From: Acrocarpospora phusangensis
GTDB taxonomy: Bacteria > Actinomycetota > Actinomycetes > Streptosporangiales > Streptosporangiaceae
Assembly: GCF_016862995.1 (NCBI RefSeq)
Contig: NZ_BOOA01000001.1
Location: 124,001 to 188,000 of the forward strand
DNA: 64,000 nt
Reading direction: 5' to 3'
Shown here: positions 35,060-44,271 of the stretch, piece after piece
Numbering within the stretch: position 1 is the first letter of the stretch
Layout: each line of letters starts with the position of its first letter
The notes under the pieces: model-generated
Database searches by the model: none
Seen by the model: only the letters and a program-made list of their open reading frames with translations
Told to the model about the DNA's origin: nothing
Translations under genes and position numbers: made by a program

Positions 35060-35581
35060 ATGGTTCACGTTCATGATGCGTCTTGCGCGGTTGCCCATGG
35101 GGATGCTCCTCCCCGTGTGGAGACGAGGACGCTGGTGGCGGTCTTCGCCTCTCCGATGGCCGGATTTCTGCTGAAATACGCCGCCGATCTGGGATATCGG
35201 CCGCTGCTGTTCGAACCGGACCCGGAACATCAGATCGACCTCGCCGGAGTCAAGCGCGTCACCGAGCCCACCGCCGAGTTCGACGAGACGGCCGACGTCG
35301 TCGTCACCGACCATCACCGGGACGGGATCGGCCCCGTGCTCCGGGACGTGCTGGCCTGCCCGGTCCGCTGGGTCGGGATCATCGGCAGCCCCCGCCACCG
35401 GGGACCGCACATCCAGGCCCTCACCGACCTGGGCGTACCGGCGGAGGAGATCGCCCGGGTGCATCGCCCGATCGGGCTCGACATCGGATCCCGTACCCCT
35501 CCGGAGATCGCCATCGCCACGCTCGCCGGGCTGATCGCCGACCGGAACCACCGCCCGGGCGGCTTCGAGTTCGGCGGATGA
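35060..35581 (+). CDS. XdhC C-terminal (Rossmann) domain protein
   Basis: 173 residues consisting only of the XdhC Rossmann domain: LVAVFASPMAGFLLKYAADL, ADVVVTDHHRDGIGPVL, WVGIIGSPRHRGPHIQAL and GLDIGSRTPPEIAIATLAGL. Full XdhC proteins insert sulfurated molybdenum cofactor into xanthine dehydrogenase and carry an N-terminal XdhC/CoxI domain, which is missing here. AGGAGG at 35047-35052, 7 bases before the ATG, makes the start firm, so the short form is not a wrong start. No molybdenum hydroxylase gene lies nearby. Confidence 0.82.
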   Translation: MVHVHDASCAVAHGDAPPRVETRTLVAVFASPMAGFLLKYAADLGYRPLLFEPDPEHQIDLAGVKRVTEPTAEFDETADVVVTDHHRDGIGPVLRDVLACPVRWVGIIGSPRHRGPHIQALTDLGVPAEEIARVHRPIGLDIGSRTPPEIAIATLAGLIADRNHRPGGFEFGG

Positions 35582-35596
35582 GCCGGCCGGGGTGAA

Positions 35597-36877
35597 TCAG
35601 CTCCGGGTGTCCACGATCAGACCCATCCCCCGGGCCAGCTCGTCCCATCGCACCAGTGCGAACCCGTTCCCCCCGGTACGCGCGGCCAGCATGCCCTTTC
35701 CGTACGGAGCGCCGAGGGCCAGATTGCTGACGGCGAGGCTGCCGTTCGCCGGGACGGAGCCGACGCGGAACTTCCCGAGGTAACGGACGGGCCGGCGGCC
35801 GTACACGGCGAAGCGGCCGTTTCCGGGTGTGGCGGCGATCAGGTAGCCGGTGTCGCCGGGGGCGCGGTAGAGGGCCAGCGCGCCGACGTCGTCCAGCCTG
35901 TCGCTGCCTTCGCCCACGCCGCAGGTGCCGTCGGCGGCCTGCGGGGCGCCGAACCGGGAGACCACGTCGACGAGTTCGGGTTCACCGGCGAGGTCCGGCG
36001 CGAGCTGCCAGATGCCGACGCCGCGCTGCGCGACGTAGAGGGCGGACGCGTCGGCCGCCAGGCCCACGACGGGGGCGGGACCGCACGGCGTCCACGGGTT
36101 CATGTCGTGGGTGACGAAGGCCGTCGGCAGGTCGATGGTCCGGACGACCTCGTAGACGACCTTGCGACCGGTGGCGGGCACGAGCCGCACCAGGGCGAGC
36201 CGGGCGGCGCCGTCCTGGGCCACGACCGCGTACACCCCGCTGCCGTCCTGCCAGACGGCGACGTCGCGCGGAGACCCGTCGGGGAAGACCACCGGCGCCT
36301 CGGGCGCGGTGACCTCCTCGACGAGCGGGTTCCCGAATCTCGCGGCCACCGGGCGGAACGCCAGCGCGTGCAGCCTGCCGGTCCCGCCGTCGGCGACCAC
36401 CGCGAGGTCGTTGGTCCACCCGGGGTCGAACCGGAACCGGTACAGCACGTCCACCCCGGTCAGCCGGACCCCCGGGCCGTGCAGGCGGAGCAGGCGGCGG
36501 CCGGCCAGGTCGTACGCGGCGATGCCGCCGTCCTCGGCCGCGCCCACGACCACGCTCTTGCGCCGGTCGGTCGGGTGCCGCCAGATGCCCACCCCGGCGG
36601 CCACCCCGCCGGAGACCTGGGCCACGCCACGCGGGCGCACATAGACCTGCCCCTGCGCCTGGTTCCGGGGTTGGTTCCGGGGTTCCGCCTCGGTCCGCGG
36701 CTTCGGCTGCGCGGTGGCGGCCGGCGTGGGAGCCGGCTGCTCGGGCGTGGGGGCCACCACGATGTCGACCTCCGGGTCCGCCAGCAGGGCGGTGCCGGTC
36801 AGGTCCACGCCGGCGGAGACCGCCGTCACCAGCGCGACGGCGGCCACCACGGCCCCGGCGATCGGCAGCCTTCGCAC
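35597..36877 (-). CDS. Secreted beta-propeller phytase
   Basis: 426 residues. Signal peptide MRRLPIAGAVVAAVALVTAV, a Pro/Thr/Gln linker (PTPEQPAPTPAATAQPKPRT), then a six-bladed propeller. GVGIWRHPTDRRKSVVVGAA followed by GGIAAYDLAGRRL is the classic first-blade signature of beta-propeller phytases (Asp-x-x-Ile-Trp-x-His-Pro type); later blades show FRFDPGWTNDLAVVADGGTG and YLIAATPGNGRFAVYGRRP. These enzymes release phosphate from calcium-phytate. The GTG at 36877 is taken because GGAG lies 8 bases upstream and it gives a compact signal peptide; GTG 36886 is possible. PHO-box-like repeats upstream and the nearby pst operon fit a phosphate-starvation role. Confidence 0.82.
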   Translation of the reverse strand: MRRLPIAGAVVAAVALVTAVSAGVDLTGTALLADPEVDIVVAPTPEQPAPTPAATAQPKPRTEAEPRNQPRNQAQGQVYVRPRGVAQVSGGVAAGVGIWRHPTDRRKSVVVGAAEDGGIAAYDLAGRRLLRLHGPGVRLTGVDVLYRFRFDPGWTNDLAVVADGGTGRLHALAFRPVAARFGNPLVEEVTAPEAPVVFPDGSPRDVAVWQDGSGVYAVVAQDGAARLALVRLVPATGRKVVYEVVRTIDLPTAFVTHDMNPWTPCGPAPVVGLAADASALYVAQRGVGIWQLAPDLAGEPELVDVVSRFGAPQAADGTCGVGEGSDRLDDVGALALYRAPGDTGYLIAATPGNGRFAVYGRRPVRYLGKFRVGSVPANGSLAVSNLALGAPYGKGMLAARTGGNGFALVRWDELARGMGLIVDTRS

Positions 36878-36902
36878 AGGAGTCACTCCACCTTGTCGGA
36901 AA

Positions 36903-36954
36903 CGCAGTCGGAAAACGCAGTCGGGATTCGCAGTCGGGATTCGCAGTCGGGAAC
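36903..36954. repeat. Four tandem 13-bp repeats in the phytase promoter region
   Basis: Copies start at 36903, 36916, 36929 and 36942: CGCAGTCGGAAAA, CGCAGTCGGGATT twice, and CGCAGTCGGGAAC. They lie 26-77 bp upstream of the phytase start. They may be a replication-slippage array or protein-binding units; the 13-bp spacing does not match the 11-bp phase of PHO boxes. Confidence 0.85.
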
Positions 36955-37003
36955 TTACGGCGAGCCACGCCGAACAACAGCGAGGGCGGCCGATCATGGC
37001 GAA

Positions 37004-37025
37004 GTGGGACGAACCCCGGGCGAAC
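37004..37025 (-). promoter_or_regulatory. PHO-box-like 11-bp direct repeats before the phytase gene
   Basis: On the minus strand two abutting 11-mers read GTTCGCCCGGG (37025-37015) and GTTCGTCCCAC (37014-37004). The Streptomyces PhoP unit is about G(G/T)TCAYYYR(G/C) repeated every 11 bp; the first unit misses one base and the second two. They lie about 130 bp upstream of the phytase start, between it and a divergent methyltransferase. Confidence 0.45.
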
Positions 37026-37146
37026 GCCGTGACAACACCCACGCATGGACCGGTGAAGAACTCCACGCCGCGCCCGCGGGCCGGTGTTCCCCGGCTGTTC
37101 CCCGGCTGGATCGCCCCCGTTGGCGGGGTCTCGCTAGGAATCCCCC

Positions 37147-38010
37147 ATGACGAACGCCGACACGCCGATCATCGGCCCGGGACGGCTGAGCCTGTCCGCC
37201 GCCCGCCATCCCAACCCCCTCTGGTGGACCCTCGGCCTCGGCCTGGGCCTGGCCAACGCGTTACGCCACCGCGGGAGGGGATACCGGCGGCCGAGGCCGT
37301 ACTCGACCGAGGAGGTCGGGCGGAGCGTGGACTACGTGGTCGCCGTCGTCGACCGGTGGGAGGCGGACGGCGTCCGGAGCTGGCAGGGCCTGCGCGTGCT
37401 CGAGCTGGGGCCCGGCCCCGACCTCGGGACCGGCGCGGTGATCCTGTCCCGGGGCGCGGTCTCCTACACGGCGGCGGACCTGTTCCCGCTGGCCGGGGAG
37501 GCGGGCGCGCCCTACTACGCCGCGCTCGGGGAACGCCTGGGCGTGCCCGTGGACCTGGACCGGCTCGGCTACCACGTGACCGCGTTCCCCGGGCTGCCGG
37601 GGCTGGCCGGGCCCTACGACGTGGTGGTGAGCAGCGCCGCGCTGGAGCACTTCGACGACGTGCCCGCCACGTTCGCCCGGCTGGCCGAACTGGCCGCGCC
37701 GGGGGCGACCATGACCCACCACGTGGACGGCATGGTGCACATGCGCGGCATCCGCCCCCGCGACCCGCTCAACCTGCTCCGCTACTCCGACTGGACCTAC
37801 CGGCGGATGAGCTTCCCCGGCGTGCCCAACCGGCTGCGGGCGAGCGACTACCTGGCGGCGGCCGAGGCGTCGGGCTGGCGGGCGCGCATCGTGCCCGGCC
37901 GCGTCGCCACGGACGCCTACGTCGAGCGGGTACGGCCCGGCCTGGCCAGGCCGTACCGGCATCGCACGGATCTGGGCACGCTGACCTTCAGCGTGGTCTG
38001 CGCGCGTTAG
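37147..38010 (+). CDS. Class I SAM-dependent methyltransferase
   Basis: 287 residues. The SAM-binding motif I is RVLELGPGPDLGTGAVIL, followed by YTAADLFPL (motif II acidic residue) and YDVVVSSAALEHFDDVPATF, which is the UbiE/Methyltransf_11 motif near the active site. RRMSFPGVPNRLRASDYLAA lies in the substrate lid. No signal peptide. Proteins of this type in polysaccharide regions methylate sugars; the substrate here is unknown. It is divergent from the phytase gene and ends 4 bp inside the end of the Ig-repeat gene. Confidence 0.82.
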   Translation: MTNADTPIIGPGRLSLSAARHPNPLWWTLGLGLGLANALRHRGRGYRRPRPYSTEEVGRSVDYVVAVVDRWEADGVRSWQGLRVLELGPGPDLGTGAVILSRGAVSYTAADLFPLAGEAGAPYYAALGERLGVPVDLDRLGYHVTAFPGLPGLAGPYDVVVSSAALEHFDDVPATFARLAELAAPGATMTHHVDGMVHMRGIRPRDPLNLLRYSDWTYRRMSFPGVPNRLRASDYLAAAEASGWRARIVPGRVATDAYVERVRPGLARPYRHRTDLGTLTFSVVCAR

Positions 38011-40364
38011 GGGCCGCCCCGGCCCCACGCGGTCGCGACGGTCGCCGGATCCGCGTACGTCGCGCCGCGCGCCTGGTTGAGCGCGGCGGCGAAGTCGTTC
38101 GCGCAGTACGACTCCCCGTCGCTGGTCCAGTGCGTCCGCCAGTCGCCGGTGCAGTCCCACTGGGTGCCGGTGCCGCCCAGGCGTTTGCCGCGCAGGAGCT
38201 TGTAGATCTGGAGGATGCGCCACTGCCCCGGCACGCCCGACAGCATCGCGGCCACCTGCTCCGGCGGGGTGTAGCGGGTCCCGTCCGTACGCGTCCCGAG
38301 CGCCGGCACCCAGTGGTAGCAGGTGAGGGCGGGGTCGTTGCACCAGTTGCCGGCCAGTCCCTGCACGCTCACGAAGTACGGCGAGACGGCCTGCTCCCGC
38401 AGATTCACGCCGTAGCCGTACTGGCGGGCGTAGGCGAAGCAGGTGGCCACCGGGTCGAGCTGGACCGCCGGGGTGGGCGGGCTGCCCGCGTACCCGGGGT
38501 AGAGGAACAGGCCCCAGGCCCGGTGGTGGCCGTGCGCGGCGAAGGCGTCGAGCGACCCGCAGGTCTCCGCGCGCAGGGTCTGCGGGGACGGCTGGGGCTG
38601 CCCGGCGGGCGGGGTCAGGTTGAGGTAGTTCGCGCTGTGGCTGACGAAGCTCCAGCCGTACTCGTCGCGGAGCCGCTCGGTCTCCGGCCAGGTGGCGTAG
38701 TCGGCGAGGGTGGCGTCGCAGACGTTCTCGCCGGCGTAGCGGACCACGACCGAGCCGGTCACCGGGATGCCCCGGCCGCGCAGATCGTCGGCGAGATCCC
38801 CGAAGAGCGGCACGGAGCCGCGCCTGGGCAGGCAGTTCTGGTCGACCGCGCCGAGCTGCGTACGGCTCGCGAGCAGCGTGACGTACCCGGGCCCGGCGCC
38901 GCTGCCCCGGCTGAACGGCGTGGCTGCCGTGGCCGTGAGGCCCCGGTCGTCCACCGCTTCCACGCGCAGGGTGAAGTTGCCGTACGAGGGCGGGGTCCAG
39001 GTGGCCGACCAGGCCGCGCCCTGCCGTACGGGCCGGAAGAAGGCGAAGGCCGCGCCCCAGCCTCCGGTGGCGGGCTGCCAGTACTGGCCGGTGTCCCGGT
39101 TGACGACGTGGAGGCGTACGTCGCTCACTGCGGTGTCGTCGGTGGCGGTGCCGGACAGGGCGATCGGGCCCGTGCCGTACCCCTTGCCGGGAACCGGCGC
39201 GGTGATCGCCACCTCGGGGGCGAACGCGGCCGAGTCCGGCCCGCCGACCGTGAAGGGCACGCGCGGATAGGCCGGGTCCTCCTGGCCGGCCGCGTCGACG
39301 GCGATGAACTCGGCCTGGTAGGCGCCGGGGCCGGGTGGCGTCCACGTGAAGGACCAGCCGGTCCGGGTGAAGATCTGCTGCCCGTTGGCCACGGAGGCCC
39401 GGCCGCCGTCGCGCGGCCCGGTCAGCGTGACCGCGCGCCGCTGGTAGGCGCCCCAGGTCCCGTCGGAGCGCAGCCACTTGCCGGTGCCCCGGTCGAGCAG
39501 GGCCACGGCGACGGAGGCGACGCCGCGCGCGTCGTCCGCGACGCCCTCCCATTTCACCGGCCCGCCGCCGGGGAAGGCCCGCCGGGTGGTCGTGACGCCG
39601 GCCGTGGGGGCGCCGGCGTCGGCGAAGAAGCTCCGGCTGACGTCGCGGGTGGCGCCGGACCCGTCCCGCACCTTGACGGCGAAGGTGTACTGGCCGTCCT
39701 CCGGCGGCGTCCACCGGAACGTCCACGCGAACGTCCCCGTGCCGGTGGCGGGCGCGGCCTGGAGGGCCTCGTACGTGGTGTCCCAGGTCCCGTCCGGATG
39801 CCACCACTGCTGGGTGCCCACGTTGCGTACGGCCACCCGGATGTCGGTGACCGCCACGTCGTCGGTGGCCAGGCCGCGCAGCACCAGCTCCCGGCCCCGG
39901 GGGACGATGGCGTCCTTGGCGGGCTCGGCGATCGCGGCGTCCGGCTGGGCCCCGGTGGCGGCGGGCAGTTCGGTGACGGTGAACCGGCGGAACGGCAGGG
40001 CCGGGTCGGTGGAGCCGTCGGCGGCGGTCGCCACGGCCTGAACCAGGTAGTCACCCGGCTCCCCGCCCGGCCAGGTGTAGCTCCACGCGCCGTCCGGGCC
40101 GACGGCCACGCTCTGCGCCTGGTAGTCGCCCCAGGCGCCCGGCCGCCACCAGAGCTTGCCGGCGCGGTCCTGGACGGCGACCCGGACGGAGACCGCCCCG
40201 GTCGCGGTGCCGCGGACGGTGACGGGGGCGCGGGAGTGCGGCGTGCCCTCCCCGGGCGTGATGATCTGCGCCGTGGGCGCGGCGACCGCGCTCCCGGCGA
40301 ACGGCGGGACCACGATGACCGCCGCGCCCAGCAGGGCCGCGACGACGAGCCGTCGGATTCTCAC
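38007..40364 (-). CDS. Secreted Ig-like repeat protein with polysaccharide-deacetylase-like C-terminal domain
   Basis: 785 residues. Signal peptide (VVAALLGAAVIVVPPFAGSA), then four Ig-like repeats of about 110 residues. Each holds a short Trp-rich motif: LWWRPGAWGDYQ, QWWHPDGTWDTTY, KWLRSDGTWGAYQ, QYWQPATGGWGAAF. The last 260 residues look like a divergent NodB fold: PLFGDLADDLRGRGIPVTGS, WSFVSHSANYLNLTPP where SHS replaces the usual metal-binding H-x3-H, and LFLYPGYAGS like the FRPPYG motif. Loss of clear metal ligands means that activity is uncertain. It follows pstS by 17 bp, so is probably in the pst transcript. The same Ig repeats occur in the 425-residue protein at 60.7-61.9 kb. Confidence 0.72.
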   Translation of the reverse strand: MRIRRLVVAALLGAAVIVVPPFAGSAVAAPTAQIITPGEGTPHSRAPVTVRGTATGAVSVRVAVQDRAGKLWWRPGAWGDYQAQSVAVGPDGAWSYTWPGGEPGDYLVQAVATAADGSTDPALPFRRFTVTELPAATGAQPDAAIAEPAKDAIVPRGRELVLRGLATDDVAVTDIRVAVRNVGTQQWWHPDGTWDTTYEALQAAPATGTGTFAWTFRWTPPEDGQYTFAVKVRDGSGATRDVSRSFFADAGAPTAGVTTTRRAFPGGGPVKWEGVADDARGVASVAVALLDRGTGKWLRSDGTWGAYQRRAVTLTGPRDGGRASVANGQQIFTRTGWSFTWTPPGPGAYQAEFIAVDAAGQEDPAYPRVPFTVGGPDSAAFAPEVAITAPVPGKGYGTGPIALSGTATDDTAVSDVRLHVVNRDTGQYWQPATGGWGAAFAFFRPVRQGAAWSATWTPPSYGNFTLRVEAVDDRGLTATAATPFSRGSGAGPGYVTLLASRTQLGAVDQNCLPRRGSVPLFGDLADDLRGRGIPVTGSVVVRYAGENVCDATLADYATWPETERLRDEYGWSFVSHSANYLNLTPPAGQPQPSPQTLRAETCGSLDAFAAHGHHRAWGLFLYPGYAGSPPTPAVQLDPVATCFAYARQYGYGVNLREQAVSPYFVSVQGLAGNWCNDPALTCYHWVPALGTRTDGTRYTPPEQVAAMLSGVPGQWRILQIYKLLRGKRLGGTGTQWDCTGDWRTHWTSDGESYCANDFAAALNQARGATYADPATVATAWGRGGP

Positions 40365-40381
40365 GTTCGATGGCCTGTCTC

Positions 40382-42304
40382 TCAGTGCCGGCGGGCGCGG
40401 CGCAGCCGGGCCACCGTCCCGGCCAGGGCGGGACCGAAGACGACCGCGACCAGCGCGAGGACCATCGTGAGCAGCGTCCAGGGCGTGCCGGCGGCCTCCG
40501 CCACCTTCTTGACCTCGACCGCGGCGCCGCCGGCCAGTTGCGGATTGATGCTGCTGTTGCCGCCGCCGGTGCCCGAGCCGGCCAGCGGGAGGACCTGCCC
40601 GTCGGTGGCGACGCCGGGCGTGGTCCCCTCGCCGGTCACCGCCGGCGTCTCCTGGCCGGTCGGCGTGCCGGTGCCCGGGGCGTCGCCCCCGCCGCCGTCC
40701 TCGGAGTCCGGCGTGAGGCCGCCCGTCCCGCCCGTGTCCCCCGTGCCGCCGGTGCCCGGCTTGCCGGAGCCGCCGGTCGGGCTGGAGCCGCCGGGCTTGG
40801 CGGATTCGCTGGGATTTCCGCCTGACCCGCCGCCCCCGGAACCACTTGCTCCCGGGGAAGGACTCGCACTGGGACTGGCCGAATTGTTCTGCGCATTGTT
40901 GTTGTTATTGTTATTGCTGTTGTTGTTGCTGTTGTTCTCGTTGTTCTGGTCGTTGTTATTGTTGTTCTGCTCGTTGTTCTGATTCTGGTTGTTGTTTCCG
41001 GGCGGATTCTCCTCGACCGCCTCCTCGCCCTCCTCGCCGCATTTCTGCCCGTTCGGCAGGGCGAGGCTCTTGTAGTACTGGCCCCACTGGTCACCGGCGG
41101 TGGGCAGCGCCGGATGGCCGGGCACCGACGCGAGCGCGCTCAGGCCCTGGTTGATGAGCTCGGTCGGGAGCTGCGAGTAGCCGATCTGGTCGACGTTCTT
41201 CTGCCCGTCGGTGATCGCGTGCAGGGTGAACTTGCTGATCACCTCGCCCTTGGCGGCGTCGTACCCGTCGGTCGGCACGATGATGTAGTTGTAGCTGGAG
41301 ATGGGGTACGCGTTGGCGTGCGGATGCGCGTACACGTCGGTCAGGTCGTAGGTGCCGTCGCTCTTGCGGCGGGCGGCGGTCAGGGCGATGGCCTGGCTGC
41401 AGGCGGTCGGCTCGGCGTAGTTGCCGGAGGCGTTCTTCAGCTTGACCACCGGCAGGCCGACCTGGATCGCGTAGGCGTACTCGGCGTACCCGATGGCGCC
41501 CTTGCCCGCCTGCCCCTGCTGCACGGTGATGGCGACCGTGTCGGAGCCGTTCTTGTACTCGACGCCCGAGCCGCGGTTCTCCGGCCACTCGTCGGTCGCG
41601 CCGCAGGTGTTGTTCTTGCAGTCCTCGGACGGGGAGGCGGGCGGCAGGCCGGGACAGCCCTCGCTCCGGGCGCAGCCGCCCTCCATGTACCCGCGCCACC
41701 GGTCCCCCGCCTGCTTGCTGAGGTACTCGGTGAACACCGAGGTCGTCCCGGAGCCGCCCTTGCGCACCACTGGGTAGATCGGGTGGTGGGGCAGCCGGGC
41801 GGCGATCTCCGGGTTCTCGGCCTTGATGTCGGCGTCGTCCCAGAACATCTCCGGCTCGCCGCGGTACTGGGTGTAGTACGCGCTGGTGAAGATCTTGACC
41901 AGCAGCGGCCCGGACAGCTTCAGCCCGGTGATGGCCTGCCCGGCGTTGTCCTTGATGCTGTACATGACGGCCGTGCCCCCGCCCACCAGCGGCATGTACG
42001 TGTACGGGAACTCCGGCACCGCCTCGGTCCCGAGCCCCTCCGGGAACCGGTACGACACGTCGCTGGACGCGAAGTCGGCGTTCTCCCGCTTCGCGAACCG
42101 GTCCCGCCCGGCGGTGGACCCCACCTGCTGGTAGTTGATCGACAGCCCCTGCCGCCGTACGTCCACGATCCACTGCTGGATCGCCAGGTAGGCGAAGGTG
42201 GACCCGGCCCCGTTCACGGTCGGCAGGTCCGCGCCGCTCGCGGGCGCGGGCCCGGCCCCCAGGAAGAGCGCGACCATCAGCAGCGACACCACGACGCGGC
42301 TCAT
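40382..42304 (-). CDS. pstS: PstS-type phosphate-binding protein with Asn-rich stalk and C-terminal membrane anchor
   Basis: 640 residues, nearly twice the usual PstS length. Signal peptide [20 protein letters not shown], then the binding domain: [52 protein letters not shown] and [20 protein letters not shown]. From about residue 437 comes a stalk of almost pure Asn/Gln, then Gly/Ser/Thr-rich sequence, then a membrane segment ([19 protein letters not shown]) with a basic tail. The protein is thus tethered by a long flexible arm instead of by a lipobox, and no LPxTG-type sorting signal is visible. The ATG overlaps the pstB stop by 4 bases. The operon context supports phosphate uptake. Confidence 0.85.
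   Translation of the reverse strand: MSRVVVSLLMVALFLGAGPAPASGADLPTVNGAGSTFAYLAIQQWIVDVRRQGLSINYQQVGSTAGRDRFAKRENADFASSDVSYRFPEGLGTEAVPEFPYTYMPLVGGGTAVMYSIKDNAGQAITGLKLSGPLLVKIFTSAYYTQYRGEPEMFWDDADIKAENPEIAARLPHHPIYPVVRKGGSGTTSVFTEYLSKQAGDRWRGYMEGGCARSEGCPGLPPASPSEDCKNNTCGATDEWPENRGSGVEYKNGSDTVAITVQQGQAGKGAIGYAEYAYAIQVGLPVVKLKNASGNYAEPTACSQAIALTAARRKSDGTYDLTDVYAHPHANAYPISSYNYIIVPTDGYDAAKGEVISKFTLHAITDGQKNVDQIGYSQLPTELINQGLSALASVPGHPALPTAGDQWGQYYKSLALPNGQKCGEEGEEAVEENPPGNNNQNQNNEQNNNNNDQNNENNSNNNSNNNNNNNAQNNSASPSASPSPGASGSGGGGSGGNPSESAKPGGSSPTGGSGKPGTGGTGDTGGTGGLTPDSEDGGGGDAPGTGTPTGQETPAVTGEGTTPGVATDGQVLPLAGSGTGGGNSSINPQLAGGAAVEVKKVAEAAGTPWTLLTMVLALVAVVFGPALAGTVARLRRARRH
40883..40997 (-). repeat. 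Trinucleotide-rich tract encoding the Asn-rich stalk
   Basis: The plus strand is dominated by TTG/TTC/TTA triplets in frame with AAC/AAT codons on the minus strand. It is much lower in GC than its surroundings and uses AAT freely, unlike the neighbouring genes. Such tracts change length by slippage. Confidence 0.75.
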
Positions 42305-43125
42305 CCGAACCTCCCGTTCACGTAGTCGGCGGTGCGCGGGTCCTCGGGCGAGCCGAAGATGTGCTCGGTGGCGCCCTGCTCGACGACCCGGCCCGGCTCG
42401 TCCTCGGCCGCCAGGAAGAAGGCGCAGTGCTGGGAGACCCGCTGGGCCTGCTGCATGTTGTGGGTGACGATCACGATCGTCACCTGGTCCTTGAGTTCAT
42501 GGATGGTCTCCTCGATCCGGCGGGTGGAGGTCGGGTCGAGCGCCGAACAGGGCTCGTCCATGAGCAGCACGTCCGGCCGGACCGCCAGCGACCTGGCGAT
42601 GCAGAGCCGCTGCTGCTGGCCGCCGGAGAGCCCGCCCGCCGGGGCGTTCAGGCGGTTGCGCACCTCGTTCCAGAGGCCGGCGCGGCGCAGGCTCTCCTCG
42701 ATGAGCTGCTCCCGGTTGGGGGCCTTGCGGCCGGTCAGCTTGAGCCCGGCCATGACGTTGTCGCCGATCGTCATGGCGGGGAACGGGTTGGGCTTCTGGA
42801 AGACCATGCCGATCCGCCGCCGCACCTCGGTGATGGGCAGCGCGGTGCCGTAGATGTCGTCGCCGTCCAGCAGCACGCTCCCGGCCAGCGTGGCGATCGG
42901 GACGAGCTCGTGCATGCGGTTGAGGATCCGCAGGAAGGTGGACTTGCCGCAGCCGGACGGGCCGATCAGCGCCGTCACGACCCCGGCGCGCATGTCGATG
43001 TCGACGCCTTCCAGCACCCGGCGGGAGCCGAACCAGGCCGACACCCCGACCCCGCGCAGCGTCCCCCCGGCCGGCTGGACGACAGCTGTGGCTTCCTGGC
43101 GGGCCTCGGTCTCCTGGGTGCTCAT
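42301..43125 (-). CDS. pstB: Phosphate ABC transporter ATP-binding protein
   Basis: 274 residues. Walker A is [20 protein letters not shown], the Q-loop region is [15 protein letters not shown] (a PstB hallmark), the signature is [18 protein letters not shown], and Walker B with the D-loop is [20 protein letters not shown], followed by the switch [12 protein letters not shown]. It energises import of phosphate through PstC and PstA. The ATG overlaps the pstA stop by 4 bases and its own stop overlaps pstS by 4 bases. A 20-residue N-terminal extension is short and unstructured. Confidence 0.95.
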   Translation of the reverse strand: MSTQETEARQEATAVVQPAGGTLRGVGVSAWFGSRRVLEGVDIDMRAGVVTALIGPSGCGKSTFLRILNRMHELVPIATLAGSVLLDGDDIYGTALPITEVRRRIGMVFQKPNPFPAMTIGDNVMAGLKLTGRKAPNREQLIEESLRRAGLWNEVRNRLNAPAGGLSGGQQQRLCIARSLAVRPDVLLMDEPCSALDPTSTRRIEETIHELKDQVTIVIVTHNMQQAQRVSQHCAFFLAAEDEPGRVVEQGATEHIFGSPEDPRTADYVNGRFG

Positions 43126-44270
43126 TTCGCCGCCCCTCTCCGGCGGCGGCTCTTCCCGCCGGGGCCGGCGCCGCCCGCCAGCCGGGCCAGCACGAACAGC
43201 ACCAGCACGAGGATGAGCAGCAGCAGCGCGCCGCCCCAGGCACGTTCCACGAAGGTCTCCTTGGAGCTTCTGATCTGGTTGAACACGAAGAGCGGGATGT
43301 TGTCCTGGTAGTCGGAGAAGGGGTTGACGTTGAGGATGTTGGTCCCGCCCACCGTGAGCAGCACCGGCGCGGTCTCCCCGACCACCCGGGCCATGCCGAG
43401 GATCACCGCGGTCGCCAGCCCCGCCCGCGCGGTCGGCAGCACCACCAGCAGCACACTCCGCCAGTACGGCGAGCCGAGCGCCAGCGCCGCCTCGCGCAGG
43501 CTGCCGGGCACCACGCGGAGCACCTGCTCGGCCGCGATGGTCACCGTGGGCAGCATCAGGATGGTCAGGGCCAGGCTGCCCGCGAACCCGGAGAACCCCC
43601 ACCCCGTCCGGATGACCACGATCGAGTACACGAACAGCCCGGCCACGATGGAGGGCAGCGCGGTCATCGCGTCGGCCACCAGCCGGGTGGGGCGGGCCAG
43701 CGGGCCGGTGATCTCGCTCAGGTAGACGGCGGTCAGCACGCCGAGCGGCACCGCGATGAGGGTGGCGATGCCGAGTTGCTGCAGGGTTCCGACGAGCGAG
43801 TGGAGCAGCCCGCCGTCGCCGGCCTCGGAGAGCGGCCCGGTCAGCTCCATGGTCTCGGTCAGGAAGCCGAAGTCGATCACGCCCAGGCCGCGGATGGTGA
43901 CGTACCCGACCACCAGGAAGATCGGGGAGAGGGCCAGGGCCGCGCCGGTGGTGATCAGGATGGAGGCCAGCCGGTCCCGGGCGGCGACCGGGCCGTGGCC
44001 GTCCCGGACGACCAGCCAGTAGATGGGGAGCGTGAGCGCGTACCAGGCGACGGCGAACGCCACGCCCTGGATGCGGAACGGGAGGAACCTGTCGAAGATC
44101 AGCCAGGTCAGCAGCAGCGCGGAGGCGGCGGATCCGGCGAACTCGCCGACATCGGCCCAGCGCCAGGCCCGCGGCCTCCGCCGGGGCGCCCGCATCGCCA
44201 CTTCTGCCGATTTATCCGAAATATCAGGCTTTTCGTCGGGCTTGGGGGCGATCGCGCGGGTCGCGGCCAT
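43122..44270 (-). CDS. pstA: Phosphate ABC transporter permease PstA
   Basis: 382 residues with about eight membrane segments. Two extra N-terminal helices ([33 protein letters not shown]) precede the six-helix permease core, giving a longer form than the E. coli protein. Core features are [40 protein letters not shown] and the EAA loop [20 protein letters not shown]. The first 35 residues are cytoplasmic and charged. It begins 1 bp after the pstC stop. Confidence 0.93.
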   Translation of the reverse strand: MAATRAIAPKPDEKPDISDKSAEVAMRAPRRRPRAWRWADVGEFAGSAASALLLTWLIFDRFLPFRIQGVAFAVAWYALTLPIYWLVVRDGHGPVAARDRLASILITTGAALALSPIFLVVGYVTIRGLGVIDFGFLTETMELTGPLSEAGDGGLLHSLVGTLQQLGIATLIAVPLGVLTAVYLSEITGPLARPTRLVADAMTALPSIVAGLFVYSIVVIRTGWGFSGFAGSLALTILMLPTVTIAAEQVLRVVPGSLREAALALGSPYWRSVLLVVLPTARAGLATAVILGMARVVGETAPVLLTVGGTNILNVNPFSDYQDNIPLFVFNQIRSSKETFVERAWGGALLLLILVLVLFVLARLAGGAGPGGKSRRRRGAAK

Positions 44271-44271
44271 G

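Noticed and set aside
38007-40364. Active polysaccharide deacetylase
   Set aside because: The fold looks NodB-like but the D-D and H-x3-H metal ligands are not clearly present, so only a deacetylase-like domain is claimed.
36714-40982. A 1400-codon open frame on the plus strand across the phytase start, methyltransferase and Ig-repeat genes
   Set aside because: Composition is Gly/Ala/Arg/Pro-rich with no motif, and it crosses well-supported genes and promoters on both strands.
40883-40997. Repeated GTT-type triplets as a CRISPR-like or other DNA element
   Set aside because: The repeats are in frame with the pstS coding sequence and simply encode Asn/Gln; there are no spacers.
40382-42304. 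LPxTG/LAxTG sorting signal on the PstS protein
   Set aside because: The C-terminal end has a helix and basic tail but no LPxTG or LAxTG; only loosely similar LPLAGSG and QLAGG strings are present.
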